From: Branchiostoma floridae
Taxonomy: Eukaryota; Chordata; Leptocardii; Amphioxiformes; Branchiostomatidae
Assembly (NCBI RefSeq): GCF_000003815.2
Contig: NC_049986.1
Coordinates: forward strand, 20,621,254-20,685,253
Length of the DNA stretch: 64,000 nt
Direction: 5' to 3'
A program made the translations under genes and the position numbers. The notes below the pieces were generated by a model. It made no database searches. It was not told where the DNA came from and saw only the letters and a program-made list of their open reading frames with translations. Of this stretch, positions 22,501 through 37,500 are shown in pieces (within the stretch, counting starts at the first letter, position 1; each line of letters starts with the position of its first letter).

Positions 22501-25500
22501 TACAATGTCTTATATCATACTATCTACCTAGACACACTTAGGCGAGAGTCTGGGCTCTACAGACAGCTGAGCAGCACAACTGAACTAAGATCACTGATGA
22601 AGGATAGGGAGGAGTGGAGTAGGAGGGTCCAGCAAGCTTCCCGAGTTGGATTCTGATGTCCTCAACTGACTGACTGACTGAGTGTAGTCAGATGATGTCA
22701 TTTAGTTTGTCATTTAGTTCGTCTTTTACCAATTTACCAACTGTGTATCTAAATTCAGGGCATTAATTAAAGAATTGCGTATATGCTATAGATAGTTATG
22801 CATTAAGCCATGTTGATTTCATTATATAATAGAATAGACTGTCAGTAGAATGTGAAGTGATAGAATAGAATAGAATAGAATAGAATAGAATAGAATAGAA
22901 TAATATAGTTCTGAGGAAGGGCAAACATACCTTCTTCCCTACAACCGAGCACCTCCACCCTCATACTGATGTGTAAAACCCAAGTCTGCACCACGAAGCG
23001 GACGTACTGGGCAGCCACGGGCGGGCGCAGGATGTGGGTTACCGGGGTCCTTCTGTCCGTGTTTCCGGTGAAAATCTGATGTGAAGAAAATTGCATAGTC
23101 AGAAGTTGTAAACATTTTTTGTGCGCTGAATATGTACTTGTCACAACAAATTTGGCATCAATAATTGATACTTGCCTGTAGGCGAACAAGGACGAACAAA
23201 ATTATAACACATCGGTAGCAAGGCACCTTGTCCGAGCCGTCGGTGTCCGTGTAGGTTGTCCAGGACCGTCCGCTCCGGCTGTGCTGTAGCTTGTATGACG
23301 TTACCCACTGGTCATGTGTATCCCGACCCTGCGTGATGACGCCGTGCACCACAGAAGTTCCGCCCAAGTCAACCTAGACAAAATACCATATTTCTGGCAT
23401 TAAAAAGACTATTCGAAGCAAATGTATGTTACCATTTTTCCATATTCTAGCCTTTGACATCAGATAGTGTTTTCCGACCTGGGTATGACGTGAATAAAAT
23501 ACAAACACGGTGAATTTCGTATCGCCCTCGGTCCACACGGAATACACCGTGTTGCATTCTATATCATTATATTTATACGCATGCATGATGCAGTGACTGA
23601 CTCCATGTCATTCGAAATAAAGAAGACGCACAATATGAATAGACTTTACCTGTAGCCATTGTCCTGCCTCCAAAGTTATACTCGCCACCCAAGCTGTCCT
23701 TCCCTCCAGCGTGTTCAGCCGGCCGTGGTACGTCTTGTGGTTGATGTCGTAGACTGATGACGCAGTGATGCTGCTGTCAGGGATGCTACCATCCTCCATC
23801 CCCATCGGCTCCAGGCAGGCTGCTAAACAACACGAAAAACAGTTTTAGAGCAAGGTGCGGAGTAGGTAGGACCAGAGACAACCTACTGAAATGGGGACGG
23901 GTGAACTCAGCTGAGTGTCGTTGTGGCCACCCAACCCAAACCATGGGACACATTACGAAGGACTGTGTATTAGGCCCCAACATCTCCAACCAGGACCTAC
24001 TAGAAGCTAACGAGAAGGCCGTGGCCTGGCTGCAGTACTGGCACGGAACGCTATCATGATAATGGTCAGGTCAGTTATATGCCAAGAAGGGTCAACTCCC
24101 AACCCTTAAGCAAAATCATCACAGGGAAGAGAGTGCAGCTGGCAGGGCACATCCTGCGCCTACCAAACCACAGACATTCCAAGACAGCCATGACTCGAAT
24201 TCCTCCAGGTGGAAAACGTAAGAGAGGCAGACCAAAAAAACACATGGAGGAGGCCATTCAGTGATGATCTGAGGGGAGCCAGCATCGCGTGGGGACAGGC
24301 AGAGATGGATGCGACTGACAGAGGAAGATGGAAATTACTTGCTGCCTAATGTGCCTCAATGCACAGGAGGACCTAAGGTCTAAGGTAAAGGTCAGTTATA
24401 TGCGATAGGGGCTTAATCAACTCCTAACCATGATCTGGAGACATTAATATCTAAATCTATAACAACATGAACATGTTGTCAGTTATGCTTGACAGGGATT
24501 TAACTCACAACCATGGTCTGGAGAAAGTCAGTGACCAGATGTGGTTAGCTATGTTTAAGTCAAGTGTTACTACTACGTATAGTATACAAGCTAGAGAGCA
24601 AAACTAGCGATCGCTGTTGTTGCTTATATCCGGGGTATTTGACGGCTGGTGCCTACCAGAAGGTCAGTAGATTGGATCAAAATTTGATATTTAAATTAGC
24701 AGATCAAATTACTGGCTAATATGTAACCTTTGCGAGGGGCCAGTCCTGGCCTATGCACATATATACATACATACATGCATGTAACCTTTGCCAAACACCT
24801 GCTTTTTGTCTACCACTGTGTCACCGAGACATCATCACGATCGCTCGTATATAATCATGTACTGACCGATGTCCTTGCATCCTAGCACCTCCGCCCTCAT
24901 GCAGATATACTCGTGCCAGGTCTCGGCCACAAACCGGACGTGCTTCGTCACGACGGGGGAGTCCAAAAGATGGGTTACCGGTGTCGTTCTGTCCGAGTTT
25001 CCATCAAACACCTAGGGGGAAAAAACGGAATTTTTGCTATCATTCTTTTTAAATTTTGTCATTAATCTGTATACCAATGTTACCCAAGCTGTCAACTAGG
25101 TATAGGTAATCTGTCAGTTAGCCATTGGTCAAATCTGCAGGAGCATAACACTACTAGTACATAGTTCATGAAGAAGAACAAGACATCCCTACTCGTTTGG
25201 AAAAAAATCCTGATTTCTTTTTATCGTCATTTTATCGGAGTTATAAAGTATGAATTGCATGCTGCAAATAGAAATTCAACTCTCTTAATACCGTAAGTTC
25301 ATGCAATGCCTATCATCGTTAGGCCCCAATACGGGATTTCTTACTTTTACTTCATATCAGTATCAAGAGCTGCGTATTCAAGCCACAACCCTTCACCTTA
25401 TCAGACAGGTCCTGGTTCTTGTACGGCGTGAAGGTCGTTCCATCCCAGCTGAAGTGGAGCGTGTAGGAGGTCACCCACTGGTTATACAGCGATTGACCGC

Positions 25501-28500
25501 GTCCTTGGGTTATGACTCCGGTAACGGCCACCACACCGAGATCCACCTATAGAAATACTTTGTATTCATTCAGATGTCTGGATCTCCCTAGAGGAACCCA
25601 TTTTCTGAACAACGCTAATAGAGTTACGTGTAGTACTTACCATGCCATAAAATTATCCTTTAGATACTAGAAGTGAATACAGTATGTACATGTGCATACA
25701 TTGTAATATGTAAATCATGTAATATTATATAATATTACGTAAATTTGAATATATCATAAGATCTTATACAGGAGAGAAACAGCAGCCATTGAGAGACTTC
25801 CATAGTTCAGCAGTCCGGGAAAAGAAACTGTTGAAATAGTAGGACTTTGAGACTTGTAATTGGACGGTGTAGGGGTGACGTAAGCATTAGCGCAGGCGCC
25901 TAGAGCCCACGGTGAGAGATCTCAAATAAAAACAAGGCTTTAAACCATTGAAAAGCCTTTCTTGGTGGGATTTTATGTGAAATCTGGGCATTTTGGGAGT
26001 GGCTGCAGTAGGAAAGACCCTACACTGGTAGAATTAGTTGTAAAAAATGACCTTTCTCCATCGAGGGGGTTTCCGCACCCCCCTGAAATAGTGGTATCGT
26101 CGCCAGAATGCTGTTTTCAGCCAAATGGGCCAATCCAAGGGCTCTAATCAGGGGGGTGTATCAAAAGATTAGCCGTATAGAAATTCTTGCCAAGGAATTT
26201 GCCGAGACTGGACATATTAGGCTATCATTTGAAGGTAAGTTTGTATGGCTTGAACTTTTTATTCTTGAGATAATTGCATATTTGTTTCCTCAACTCTCCC
26301 ATTGGAACGCATGTATTAGTGGCTGAAATTCTAATGTCATCGTCTCCCCTGTAGCACTATGCAATAAAGTTTTTCCATGCCTGAAGCCTAGCTTACACAA
26401 AGCCGAATATAGCTCCCGAACACCAGCCGAGCCTTAACCGACTCAGGTCGGCAATAGTTCGGGAGCAGTCTGACCAGTTCAGGTCACGCCTATCCTTTAG
26501 CGCCGAAAATGTCCCGAACATGTCCTAACCATCTTTCGACCAGTAAATGACTAGCTCCCGACAGTGTCCCGAATGCTACCCTCGCCGACTGAGCCGAACG
26601 CCAGACGAGTTAGCTCCCGAATCACTCCTAAGCATAGTCGGGAGAGATTCGGGAGGTAAATTCAGCTATGTGTAACCGGGGCTTAACACAAGTGCGTCTC
26701 TCTAGGACCTTGGCGAATTTAGGGGGGTGGGGGTGGGGTGGGGGATTCGGGGGGTGGACGTCGATTCAACATTTGTAACCGGGAATACGACAGGAAAGGA
26801 AAATATGCCGGAAAAGGAAAAATGCCGGGAGAGGAATATATATCGGGGGCTGTCCTCCCAACCCATCCCACCCTCACCAAAAAAAAAAAAAAAACTTTCA
26901 CCAAGGCCCTAGAGACGCCGGAAGGAGACTAGTCTTACCTGAAGCCATTGTCCCCTCGCAAGGTGTCCAGCACACCAGGCATGCGCGCCCAGCACGCCGT
27001 TCAGCCGCCCGTAGTAGCTGGAGTGCTGCTCACCTGTCGCAAAGGACGACGCTGTGACGTCACTGTCCGGGATGTCCCTTGACTCCATTCCCAATGGGGA
27101 CTGGCACGCTATGATGCAAGATATAATCCAGATAAGACCAAACCGAAAGAATCACTTTGTTTAGAGAAGCCACAAAGACATATCCTAACTTCCCCACACT
27201 CACAGACTAACAGAAAGCCTGAAATCTTTCTCTTGAAATCGCAGAACCCACAAATTGTAGAAAAGGTAGGGCTTTTTGTCTCCCTCTACTTCCAAAAAAG
27301 AAGTCAAACCCAACCTGTTTAGAAATAGCCAACACTAGTATTAGTCGTAAGAGTAGAATTTTGATTATAACTGTTCATTGTCACTTGTATCTCTCCTATG
27401 TTTATACCATGTACTTGCAATTAGCCCCCGGGTATGAACTTGCAAATATATTATAATCAAGTATCGGACATAGGAAAAAAATGTTGTGCTTTTCGTTACA
27501 CAACCGACGTCCCTAACAAGAAACTGCCGACCGTAGCTGTTAAGATCTATTGCTGACAAGTAACATAAACTTCTGACATATCGGTGATATTTTTCAAGCA
27601 AATTCCTAATGCAACCAGACAAACCATCCATCATAAGACATATCCGTTCTTTTATCTCCACTATAACAGAAAAGCGAGGTGAAGTTTAATCCCCGTGTCT
27701 GGGGAGAGCCACACCCCAGGCACGTTAAAGAACCCGGCACATGTGCGATGGTGCGGTGTGAGTGGTCCAAAACCTACAGTTCCTTGGCCGCACCTGGGGC
27801 AATTACTGTCGTATTGAGGTCACCTGAGTGGCGCCGAATGGCAGCTCGCTCCAGACACTTGCGACAGTCGTATTGAGGTCACCTGAGTGGCGCCGAATGG
27901 CAGCTCGCTCCAGACCCTTGCGATTTAGCCCCGCCTATTGTAAGCTCCCCGCAATTCAGCCTCTGGCTGCAAAGAGTGAGTAGTCGGCCCACCCAATAAC
28001 AACAATAACAATTTATCCAATCTTTTCTGCAAGTCATGTTGTGACCTGTACTTAGCCCGGTGTGGCAAAAATGTGCAACAAAGGACTTCAATCTATCAAT
28101 TTAGGCTCCGAAGTTCTGTCCACTTTGATCAAGACAGTTACTGATATAGCTACATGTATTATGATGTTTGTTATATAGACTACGTTATGACACTTATGTG
28201 ATGAAGTATCAAATGCCAGGCCATATCCTCTTCTAATCACTGATTTCGTAAAATAATATCACAAAATTGGTCGCTTACGAGAACATGTCGGTAGCACAGA
28301 CGTCCACCTGCCGTCAGCTCGACAGCTCACACTAGGAGCGCCCTCTAGGATAAACCCAGCGTCACAGGCAAACTGCACCTCGTCTTGGTAGGAATTACTC
28401 TGTCCCATGGTCATGGTGCCGTTTGTAGGAACCAACAGTGGCGGGCACGTGATGGCTTCTGGGAAGGGAGAACGACATACAGAAAGTGTGGGCATCTATC

Positions 28501-31500
28501 TGTCTCAGGAAACAGACAGTCAGCCACCATCGTGGGTTAGGTGACCCGTCTGCCTGGCCTGCACATGTCTTTTTAAGGTGAAGGAGGGGTACCCCGGGTG
28601 TGCACTTCATTCTCCACCCTTTCGTCTACTGGCGCATTGAGTCCCACAGGTGCAGGAACTGTCATATGTAAGACGGCACCATCAGATACAGCTTAGTTAT
28701 TTGGGGTGTAAGTGTCAAGCAGATGTAGTGGTAAAAGATAGTAACGTTTTCGGACAGCCAGAGAAGGTCGGCCGTCAGAGATCATGACGAATTATGCAAA
28801 CTGCCACAACTGCATTGAGATTTGAGGACGTAGCGTAACTGTAGTACTTACCTGCCACATAGGGGGCGTTGCAGGCTTCATTACCGAATATAGCTGAAAA
28901 CGCAAAGATAATATCAGATCAGTTCATGTACGTTCTTCAAGCTTAAATTTGATACTTAAAAGTTAGTCCCTGTAAAATTAATGTTGCTTTTCTGAATATG
29001 AATAAGGAAATGACTCATTTTTTTGGTTTAGTAATAGTAAGCACAACAATTGCCCTAGGTCTTATCCAGCCAGTGCTAAATGCAACATATAAAGTAAAAA
29101 CAGAAACAACCGGTGAACAATATCAATCCGTAGATGGACTTTACACTGAATAAGTCGATGAAGGTTAGACATCCAGGTAATGAGACAGTTACTCAAGCAA
29201 CTGGGTATGATTTGGGAAACTGTCCGACAGTCATCCGGCGTTTTTCGTCAGTGACACTGAAGTGATCTGGTAGAAACTGGTCTTTTGTATCCTAACTATG
29301 AATGCAAAAAAAGCTGAAAACAACTTTGGGTATCCAATAGGAAACAAGGTACTAGTAAGACAAAGTCAGACTAAAGGCAATTTGGATTCCAATTGGAAAC
29401 AAAGGTAAGGCAAGGCTGAGACAAAATTGATACAAATTCTTCACACTAAAGTTTTTCCTCACCATCTGTCTGTTTCCAGCTAACAGAAAACGATGATGGA
29501 ACTGCGGGGTTTGTATGGAAGACGATCTTCACGGCACTTCCTACGGAGCAGATAACGTCTGGCGGGGTGCTCCCGCAAAACTTCCCAAGACTCTGCCACG
29601 ACTCGTCTACAGTGTCAAACAACTGCAAAAGACAAAAGTAACACAGTAACGTTTTTTAGATAGTTTGCATCAGGTAATTTTTGTCTATTGATAACGCCTA
29701 GAAGTTTTATGATGTTTATACTTTAATTTAGATGACTCACGAATGCTCAATGATCATTGACGCAATTCTGGTAATATAGAGTTGATTTCGTGTACATGCT
29801 ATGTCATTACAATCTGCAAAAAGTTTTGGAGATTTGTCTGATGATCCCTTGGTAACCCAAACCGTTTTATTAGGATACCCTCACAGTTATCGAATACTTA
29901 CAAGGATAAGCATTACTAAGCGTTTTGACGACTATGGGTATAAAGACGGGTGGCCAGCCGTGCAAAGTTTGTGCAACAGTGAATTCCATAACTGACGAGA
30001 AAGGCTGTACACGGATGAATTTAAGGCTATAGATTTGCATGATTTTTGCTCGGGCCAAAAAAAAAGCAACAAGAAATATACCTGAGAAAAAATTATTGTT
30101 CACAGAGAAGCTATCTCTGCAGGTTCAATAGAAGTCAAAGAATGAGAGAAAAATGTCCTACCTCCAAGTAGTCATGACCACAGTCCTCGTCATACTCCAC
30201 AGAGAAAGAACTGAAAGTAAGTTCCACCCTCTTTCCTCTGGCAACAGTGACCAAACCCTCACAGGACACATCGGACGGCTGTGGGAACAACGATTACGTC
30301 AGTCAGTTCTATATTCTATTCTATTCTATCCTATTCTATTCTATTCTATTCTATTCTATTCTATTCCATTTTATTCTATTCTATTCGGTTCTGTTCTATT
30401 CGGTTCTGTTCTATTCGGTTCTATTCTATTCTATTCTATTCTATTCTACCTACCTACCTAGTCCCTTGACCTATGAATCTATCTTCATGGTAGACATAAA
30501 GATGGATTCTAATTGTTCTATTCTGCGTTATTCTGTGCAGATGTGTTATATTCAATTCTGTTGTATTCTATATTATTCACCTCTTATATTTCTATTCTGC
30601 TCTTTTATATGCTGCTCTATTCTATTATTTTCCTTTTTATTCTTGTGAGTAATGTTCGGTTTATGGCAAACTGTGCTTTACGGTGTCGTAATGATATGAT
30701 TAGTGACCCACCGCAGGGTATTGTGGGTTCTGCACCTCGCCCCCGCTCCCCGAGGTGACGACTTGGCACGCTTTGGTATACCCTGACGGAGGAAAAAACA
30801 TCGAAATATTTTACAACTTTTATTTTGTGTTATTAGCAGCTTTGGGATACTTGTGATGGGCGTATTTTCATCATTATTTCGCATTTCCTGTGTTTGTGAA
30901 CAGTACTGTTCAAAGCTGCACTGGATCCACTGGGTGAAAGCCACCATCTCAGACAAAACCCTGTCACTTAGCCTGGATACCATACCCCAACTTTTCATGT
31001 CGGGGTCTGGCAGGATGGCTGTAGAAAGGTTCTCGAAGGCCCTTGATCAGAAGGAGGACAACCTAGGATTGATGACCACTCACACCACAGGTAGCCAGCT
31101 ACAACACACCACAGTTGGTCAGCAAGCTATCACAGTAGCAAACCAGGTACTTAGTCACTGTTATGGATTTAAAAAATACAGTTGGGGGTCTTTAACCAAT
31201 CATGGTGGGAGTGTAGTACCTCCTGCTGATCCTGCTGCTGTTCTATTGGTGGAGTTTTTTGCCAACTATCTGAGGCAAAATTGAGAAGCCGGCCTATGCC
31301 AGCCGGCCAGACCCCTGCACGTTAGATACTTGAGATCGGGCTGGGGTTTGGTAACCAGGCTACCTCTCAATGTAAACAACAACATGCTGTTTACTGCTCG
31401 GTCTGCTAAGGTGGGCTTCTTCTTCTTCTAAATTCACGTCACATGGGACGTAAAATACGTGACGTCCGACCTATTACGAACACGTCACACGAAAGCGCGG

Positions 31501-34500
31501 CAGGCATACATGACTTCAGTGTATCAATAACTTAGTTAATTTTTAATTAACGATCAATGACTACAAATTGAACAGGACGCTACTTAATTGTCCACGTCCC
31601 ACTTTTTAATCATTTTGCTATCGTTATAAGACGTACTGTGGCAATATATCTGTTTCAAAAATACGGGAGCTATATATGTGACGTTTGACCTAAATTCACC
31701 TCACATGAGACGTAAAACACGTGACAGTCGACCTATTACGAACACGTCACACGAAAGCGCGGCATACGTTACTTATTGTATCAATAACTTAGTTAACGAT
31801 CAATGACTACAAATTGAATAGGACGTTACTTGTCCACGTCCCACTTTTTAATCACGTCACGTGCGATACGTCACATTTCTGACATTAGCTTTGTCATTGA
31901 TAAAAGGACGTCACGTATGCCGCACGTAAGTGTGACGTCTCTGTAAAACGTCGGACGTCACGTATTTTTCGTCTCATGTGACGTGAATTTAGATAAAACG
32001 TCACGTATATATCTCCCGTACTTTTGAAACAAATGTATTCCCATGATACGAGTTAAATACGGATCAGTGACACGGAAATGATGCCATAATATGAACCCTA
32101 AATAAGCGGTCATACGTCGACGATGCCGCAAATAAGGCATAAAAGACCTGTTTTCTGTGGGTACGAAGTCTGCATTTCCGTGGTACAAGATCTCATAAGG
32201 ATAACAAGTACTTTTGTAAACAAACTGTATCTCAAAGACCGATGCCCGCCTGTGCTGTTGGGTTCCCCAGTTTGATAAATGATGTACTTTATAGATGGAT
32301 AAAATGCTCCAACCTGGTATAGGAATCCGATCGTACATGTTGCCAGCCGATGTAGACACTTTCTCCTCATCTGAGCAGAGCCTGCTTTTCATATAGCATT
32401 GATTGTTTATTTTGTACTGAAACGAAAGGCATGTTGAGTCGGCGCAACACGCTTCCGCACAGTCCTGGAGGGTGACACCAGGAGGACTGGATATGTCTGA
32501 ACCTGGACAACCAGTCCGGGGGACGTGGCGAAACGCTGATAATCCACATGTTTCTGAAAAAGATGAATAAACCTTGAAGCCGGTCACAAGTATTACAAGA
32601 TTTACTGCGATTCACGCAGTATATGAGGGCCCCCAAGGGGGGGTACCGACAACGCTCTACGCTAAATTCGGGAGGGCCGGCTACGTAATACGCTAAATTA
32701 TGGACGCCTTATTACGCTCTACGCTAAATTACGAAGTTTCATAATGCATTATGCAAATCTTTATCGCCTTGTGGCTGAACTCCGCCGACGGCAGAACACG
32801 TGAAGAGGAGATCTAAACAAAAAATGATAATTCTATCAACAAGATTCAAATTCACTTAGCACTGGACAGAAGCGGCGACAGCGAATTTCTTATGTGACGT
32901 AATTTTCGCCACTTGTAGCACCGAAAGCGGAGGCGCAACAATCCTAGGGGCGTCCGGGGGCATGCTCCCCTGGGAATATTGTGAAATGCTGACCCTCTGA
33001 AACGCCATTTTATGCATTTTGAAGGGCAAATTTTGCTCACAGACTTAGTTAAGTTAAATGGCATTTCAATTAGAAATTCACATGGTTTTTAGCTTTTAAG
33101 TTATTGAGAGCAACGCCCCCCAAACATCATTTCCAAGAAAGCACTCGAACTGTCGCAAGGTAGGTACGGGAAAATTTGGAAATTTGTACCCTCTGAAACA
33201 CCATTTCCTGCAGTTTGAAGGACAAAGTTTGCTGGCAGACTATATGCTCAATGTAAAGACATTTCTGTCAGAGAAAAGTTTTTGAATTTGAGGGCCATGA
33301 GCGCCGGAGAGTCGTGAGCACCCGAGGCCCAAGCCGTCGCAAGCCCAAGGGCTGCCCGGAGAAAATTGAAATCTTGACCCTTTGAAATGTCATTTCCTGC
33401 ATTTAAGGGGCACATCTTGCTTCTAACTAAGCTAAGTTCGGTAAAGAAATTTTTACTAGTTCGGGGGAGACGGTCCCGCAACATATTTTTACCATGTCCA
33501 ATGCCGAAGGGGTGAGCCATCGCAAGGAAGGTCCGGCGAAATTTTGAAATCTGGACCCTTTGAAACGCACTTTCCTACATTTTCGCAGGTAAAATGTGCC
33601 GGTATACTAGTTAAGTATAATAAAATTTTGATTATGCTTTACGAACAATTAATATGAATTACGTTTTACGGTAAAATCCGGTTAGCTTCTACGTAATACG
33701 TTAAATTAAAGGGGCCAATATCGCTCGACGCAAAATGCACTGATTACGCTCTACGTTGAATTCGAGCGGTTCCGCTACGGAGTACGTAGAATTAAAACCG
33801 CCGATTACGCTCTACGGAAAAGGGCTTGGGGGCCCCCGTATATGGCAATATATCTGTTTCAAAAATACGGGAGCTATATACGTGACGTTTGACCTATATT
33901 TACGTCACATGGGACGTAAAATACGTGACGTCCGACCTATTACGAACACGTCACATGAAAGCGAAGCATACCTGACTTAATTGTATCGATAACTTAGTTA
34001 ACGATCAATAACTAGAAATTGAGCGGGACGTTATTTGTCCACGTTACAGGCGACGCGTGTGCCCCGTAACGCGAGTAAGGACACCGTACATACGCAGCGC
34101 ATATAAGCAGGGCCTGCATATACGGTAACCTGGCAATCACACAGAAATCGCATGCTCAACCTACTTACCACTTACGCAACGAACGATACACACAACCGGC
34201 TCACGACCAGGCGTGGCGTGTAGACCTTATGCAGCCGTGCAAGTGACGCGCGTTGAGACGTACTCCCTCCCTTCTCTTACTATTCCTTCCCCACTTTTTT
34301 TAGAAAAACATGACTTCCAAAAAACGAACGGACCAAAAGCACGTACGGTGGGTTGTGCCCTTAGCTTAAGACGTAATTTAAATATCGTCATCAGGTATAT
34401 GATATCGCAATTCAGGCGATACTGTATCGTTCTGTTTTGTACATTCTATATCGGAATATCGTATCACAAAACGTGCGTTAAAGTGCGTAATGATTATGGC

Positions 34501-37500
34501 CATAGATTACAATCATGTTGATCACTGTTCATTGTCACATGTATGTTTCTACCATGTATTTGCAATTAGCCTTCGGGCATGATCTTGCAAATAAACTTTC
34601 TATTATAAAGATTCTTCAATTGACGCAGTTCAGATTCCCGTTTGGATGTTGTTTTGATCGGACAATTCTATCATACAATATATCTTTTTTCAGAGTAATT
34701 CTGCCAAAGGTGATCGAAAAGAGAAGTTGAATATGTCTTACCATCCTGTATCTCGCAGACGTAGCGGAATAGTTGGAGGCAGTCTGCGTCTGCCCACTTG
34801 TCTCGTCGTTCGCCCACTTTGTTCCCGTAGACGATGTGCGCACAGCCGACTGGGTTGTCTGGCTCCCCGGACGCCCAACTCGTAAAACTGCCCAGTGCGG
34901 TGCCCCTGTCGTCTCTCCATACACCCGCTGTCTTCCTTATACCAAGCCAAAATTGAGCGTCCCTGTATTGTTAAATGTAAAAGTGCATGACATCAGTTTG
35001 TTACTGCCTCTCTTATCGCTAGTTCTGCAGACAACAATATCCATTCAACATCTTTCGGACGCAGCAACATCTTGTGCTGTAGTGCTATGTCAACCAGCCA
35101 GAATTGCCATGATGAAAGTGACAGACGGTCACCAAAAAGTCGTTATGAATAAAGCAACTTTTGTGTTAAATGAGTTTCTTTATTAAGTGACGTACCGACC
35201 TGATGAAACTGTTCACGAATTTCCATTCAACTAGCAGTGAGGCCAAAGCCCATACATTTGTCACCTTACCTGCTGACGCAGTTCTTTAGGAACGCCAGGT
35301 TCTGTTGTTCCTCTTCGTTCCTTGGAATCGCAACGATGCCGCCTTGTCGTCTGCATTCTTCCTGTGCGCCCCCATACGTTGAGTTGCCTTCAGGGACGGT
35401 GTACGTCTTACCACTGGACAGTACGATTCGGTTGTCTTGCGGACAGGGTGCTTCAAAGACAAGAGTTCGGAGACCTAATACCTCCATGAAATATTCTGAT
35501 GATGCAGATGACTTTCACATCTGCATAATTTATGCTTGATTATGAACATCTTTAACTAACTTACAAAGGTCACAATACTGACAATCCAATCATTTACTAT
35601 ATGTACTGAGATTAATTAGGGCACTTTGACGTTAATCGTATGCAATATTATGCAATTTAGGGACTTATTTGCATGATTGATATCTGCTAATCTTCTACCT
35701 ACCACAAACTATATGATTTATGTTACAGGTATTTGAGTCCTAAAAGGGAAACACTATAAATAAAAATAAGATTTAGGCCGGACGAGATGGCCGACATCTG
35801 CCCGCTAGGCCAACAATATTCTTCTTGCGTTGAGATACATACAAACTACGTTGGAAATTGGACGGTATTCCAGACATAGTTTGCACGGGCGTTCAACCAA
35901 TCAGATATTGATTATACTAGTAACGCTTACATAGGAAACTTGATAATTCTCTTCCTTTCGTAGATTCCAGCTCTGTTGAAAAGCTGCACATTTCTTTGGA
36001 CAGTACAATTAGTTTTTGCAATATTATGCAAATTATGGAAGTGTTGCAAAATTGATGTCTGCTAATCTTCCTACCTACCTACCACAAGTTATATGTTACA
36101 GGTATTTGTGTCCTATAATGGAAAACACTATAAATATAGATTTTCTCATTAACCCTATTCAGACCGGGCTTTTTTGGTCTTCCATGGACGGGGGCTTGGG
36201 GGGAGGGGGGATGGACGGTCTTTTGAGGCCCGCCCCTTCTGACACCTGTAATTCTAAAACGAATTATCGTATGGCCACCAAATGTCGGACCTGACGTGTG
36301 ACATCTGTAAAACACGTCACGTACTTTGTGTCACACGTGACGTGAATTAAACACGGATCTGTTAAAACACGTCACGTACGTTCTACAGAGTGGGACGTGG
36401 ATATTAGTCACGTTCTACTCAATCGTTAACTAAGTTATTGATAAAAAGACGTTACGTATGCCGCACGTAAGTGCGACGTTTCTGTAATACGTCGGACGTC
36501 ACGTATTCTACGTCTCATGTGACGTGAATTTAGATAAAACGTTACGTATGTAGCTCCCGTATTTTTGAAACAAATATATTGCCATAGCCTACCTGGTGAA
36601 AATGGTGAAAACACTTGGACCTCGCACAGGGTCAGTACTCTGGGTCCGGGAAGACGGACGCCCACATACCGCCCTTGCATCCCCTGACAGGAGACGGCAA
36701 TGGACGGCTGGGTCACGTCGATTTGATGGTCGCCTCCACACTTGGGGTTCGTGCTGACCTGGTCGGAGTCCCCGATGTGGATGTTGAAGGGGTTGAGTCG
36801 ATCGGAGCAACAGTCCATGCGATTGAAGATGACTACTCTGTAGATATCAAAGACAAATCAATGGAACCAAAGTTTTAAATACATCCGGGTAAACACAGCA
36901 TAAATCCTATGAACATTGATAGATCTTTAGTCACTATCATCGTTGATGGCATTGAGAGTTTTATATCTTTCCCTTCCGACAACAATTTGTTGTTGGTTGT
37001 ACAATTGAGTTCACATCTTAGTAATCTACACATAGAAAGAAAAAATGAAAGGTTTGGAAGGGTTTGATTTTGAAGGTGAAGCATAGTTACTTTTTTTTAT
37101 ATTCCGGCGTTTTTCTTTTGAACAGGCGCACGTACTAGTAGTTAGTCATTTGACATTAGAGAATGTGTTTAATTTAACCTCCACATTTTCTCAAAATTAT
37201 ACTTATCAGTATTTCAGTGTGCATGTCACCGCGTTTGTTTGTTTTTGTGCTGTTGATATATACTTCGCCATTGTTGATCAGGCAGACGCGGATGAGAGAC
37301 TCATGGTATCTATATAACGTCCATCATTTCACACAGTGCCCACACAATCCACCTAGCACCTCATAATGCAAGAGAGAGTGATCATGTGACCAATGACACC
37401 TACGTCATGGCAGGGACGTCACCACCTCATTCACTTCATCTTTACTTATTTTACCAGGAACTGACTCAGGTCAGACAAGACCTGCTTTCCAGGCAAGTCT

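Noticed and set aside
30153-30648. Plus-strand frames rich in [11 protein letters not shown]
   Set aside because: These are translations of the TTCTA microsatellite. The real coding here is the minus-strand CUB 2 exon.
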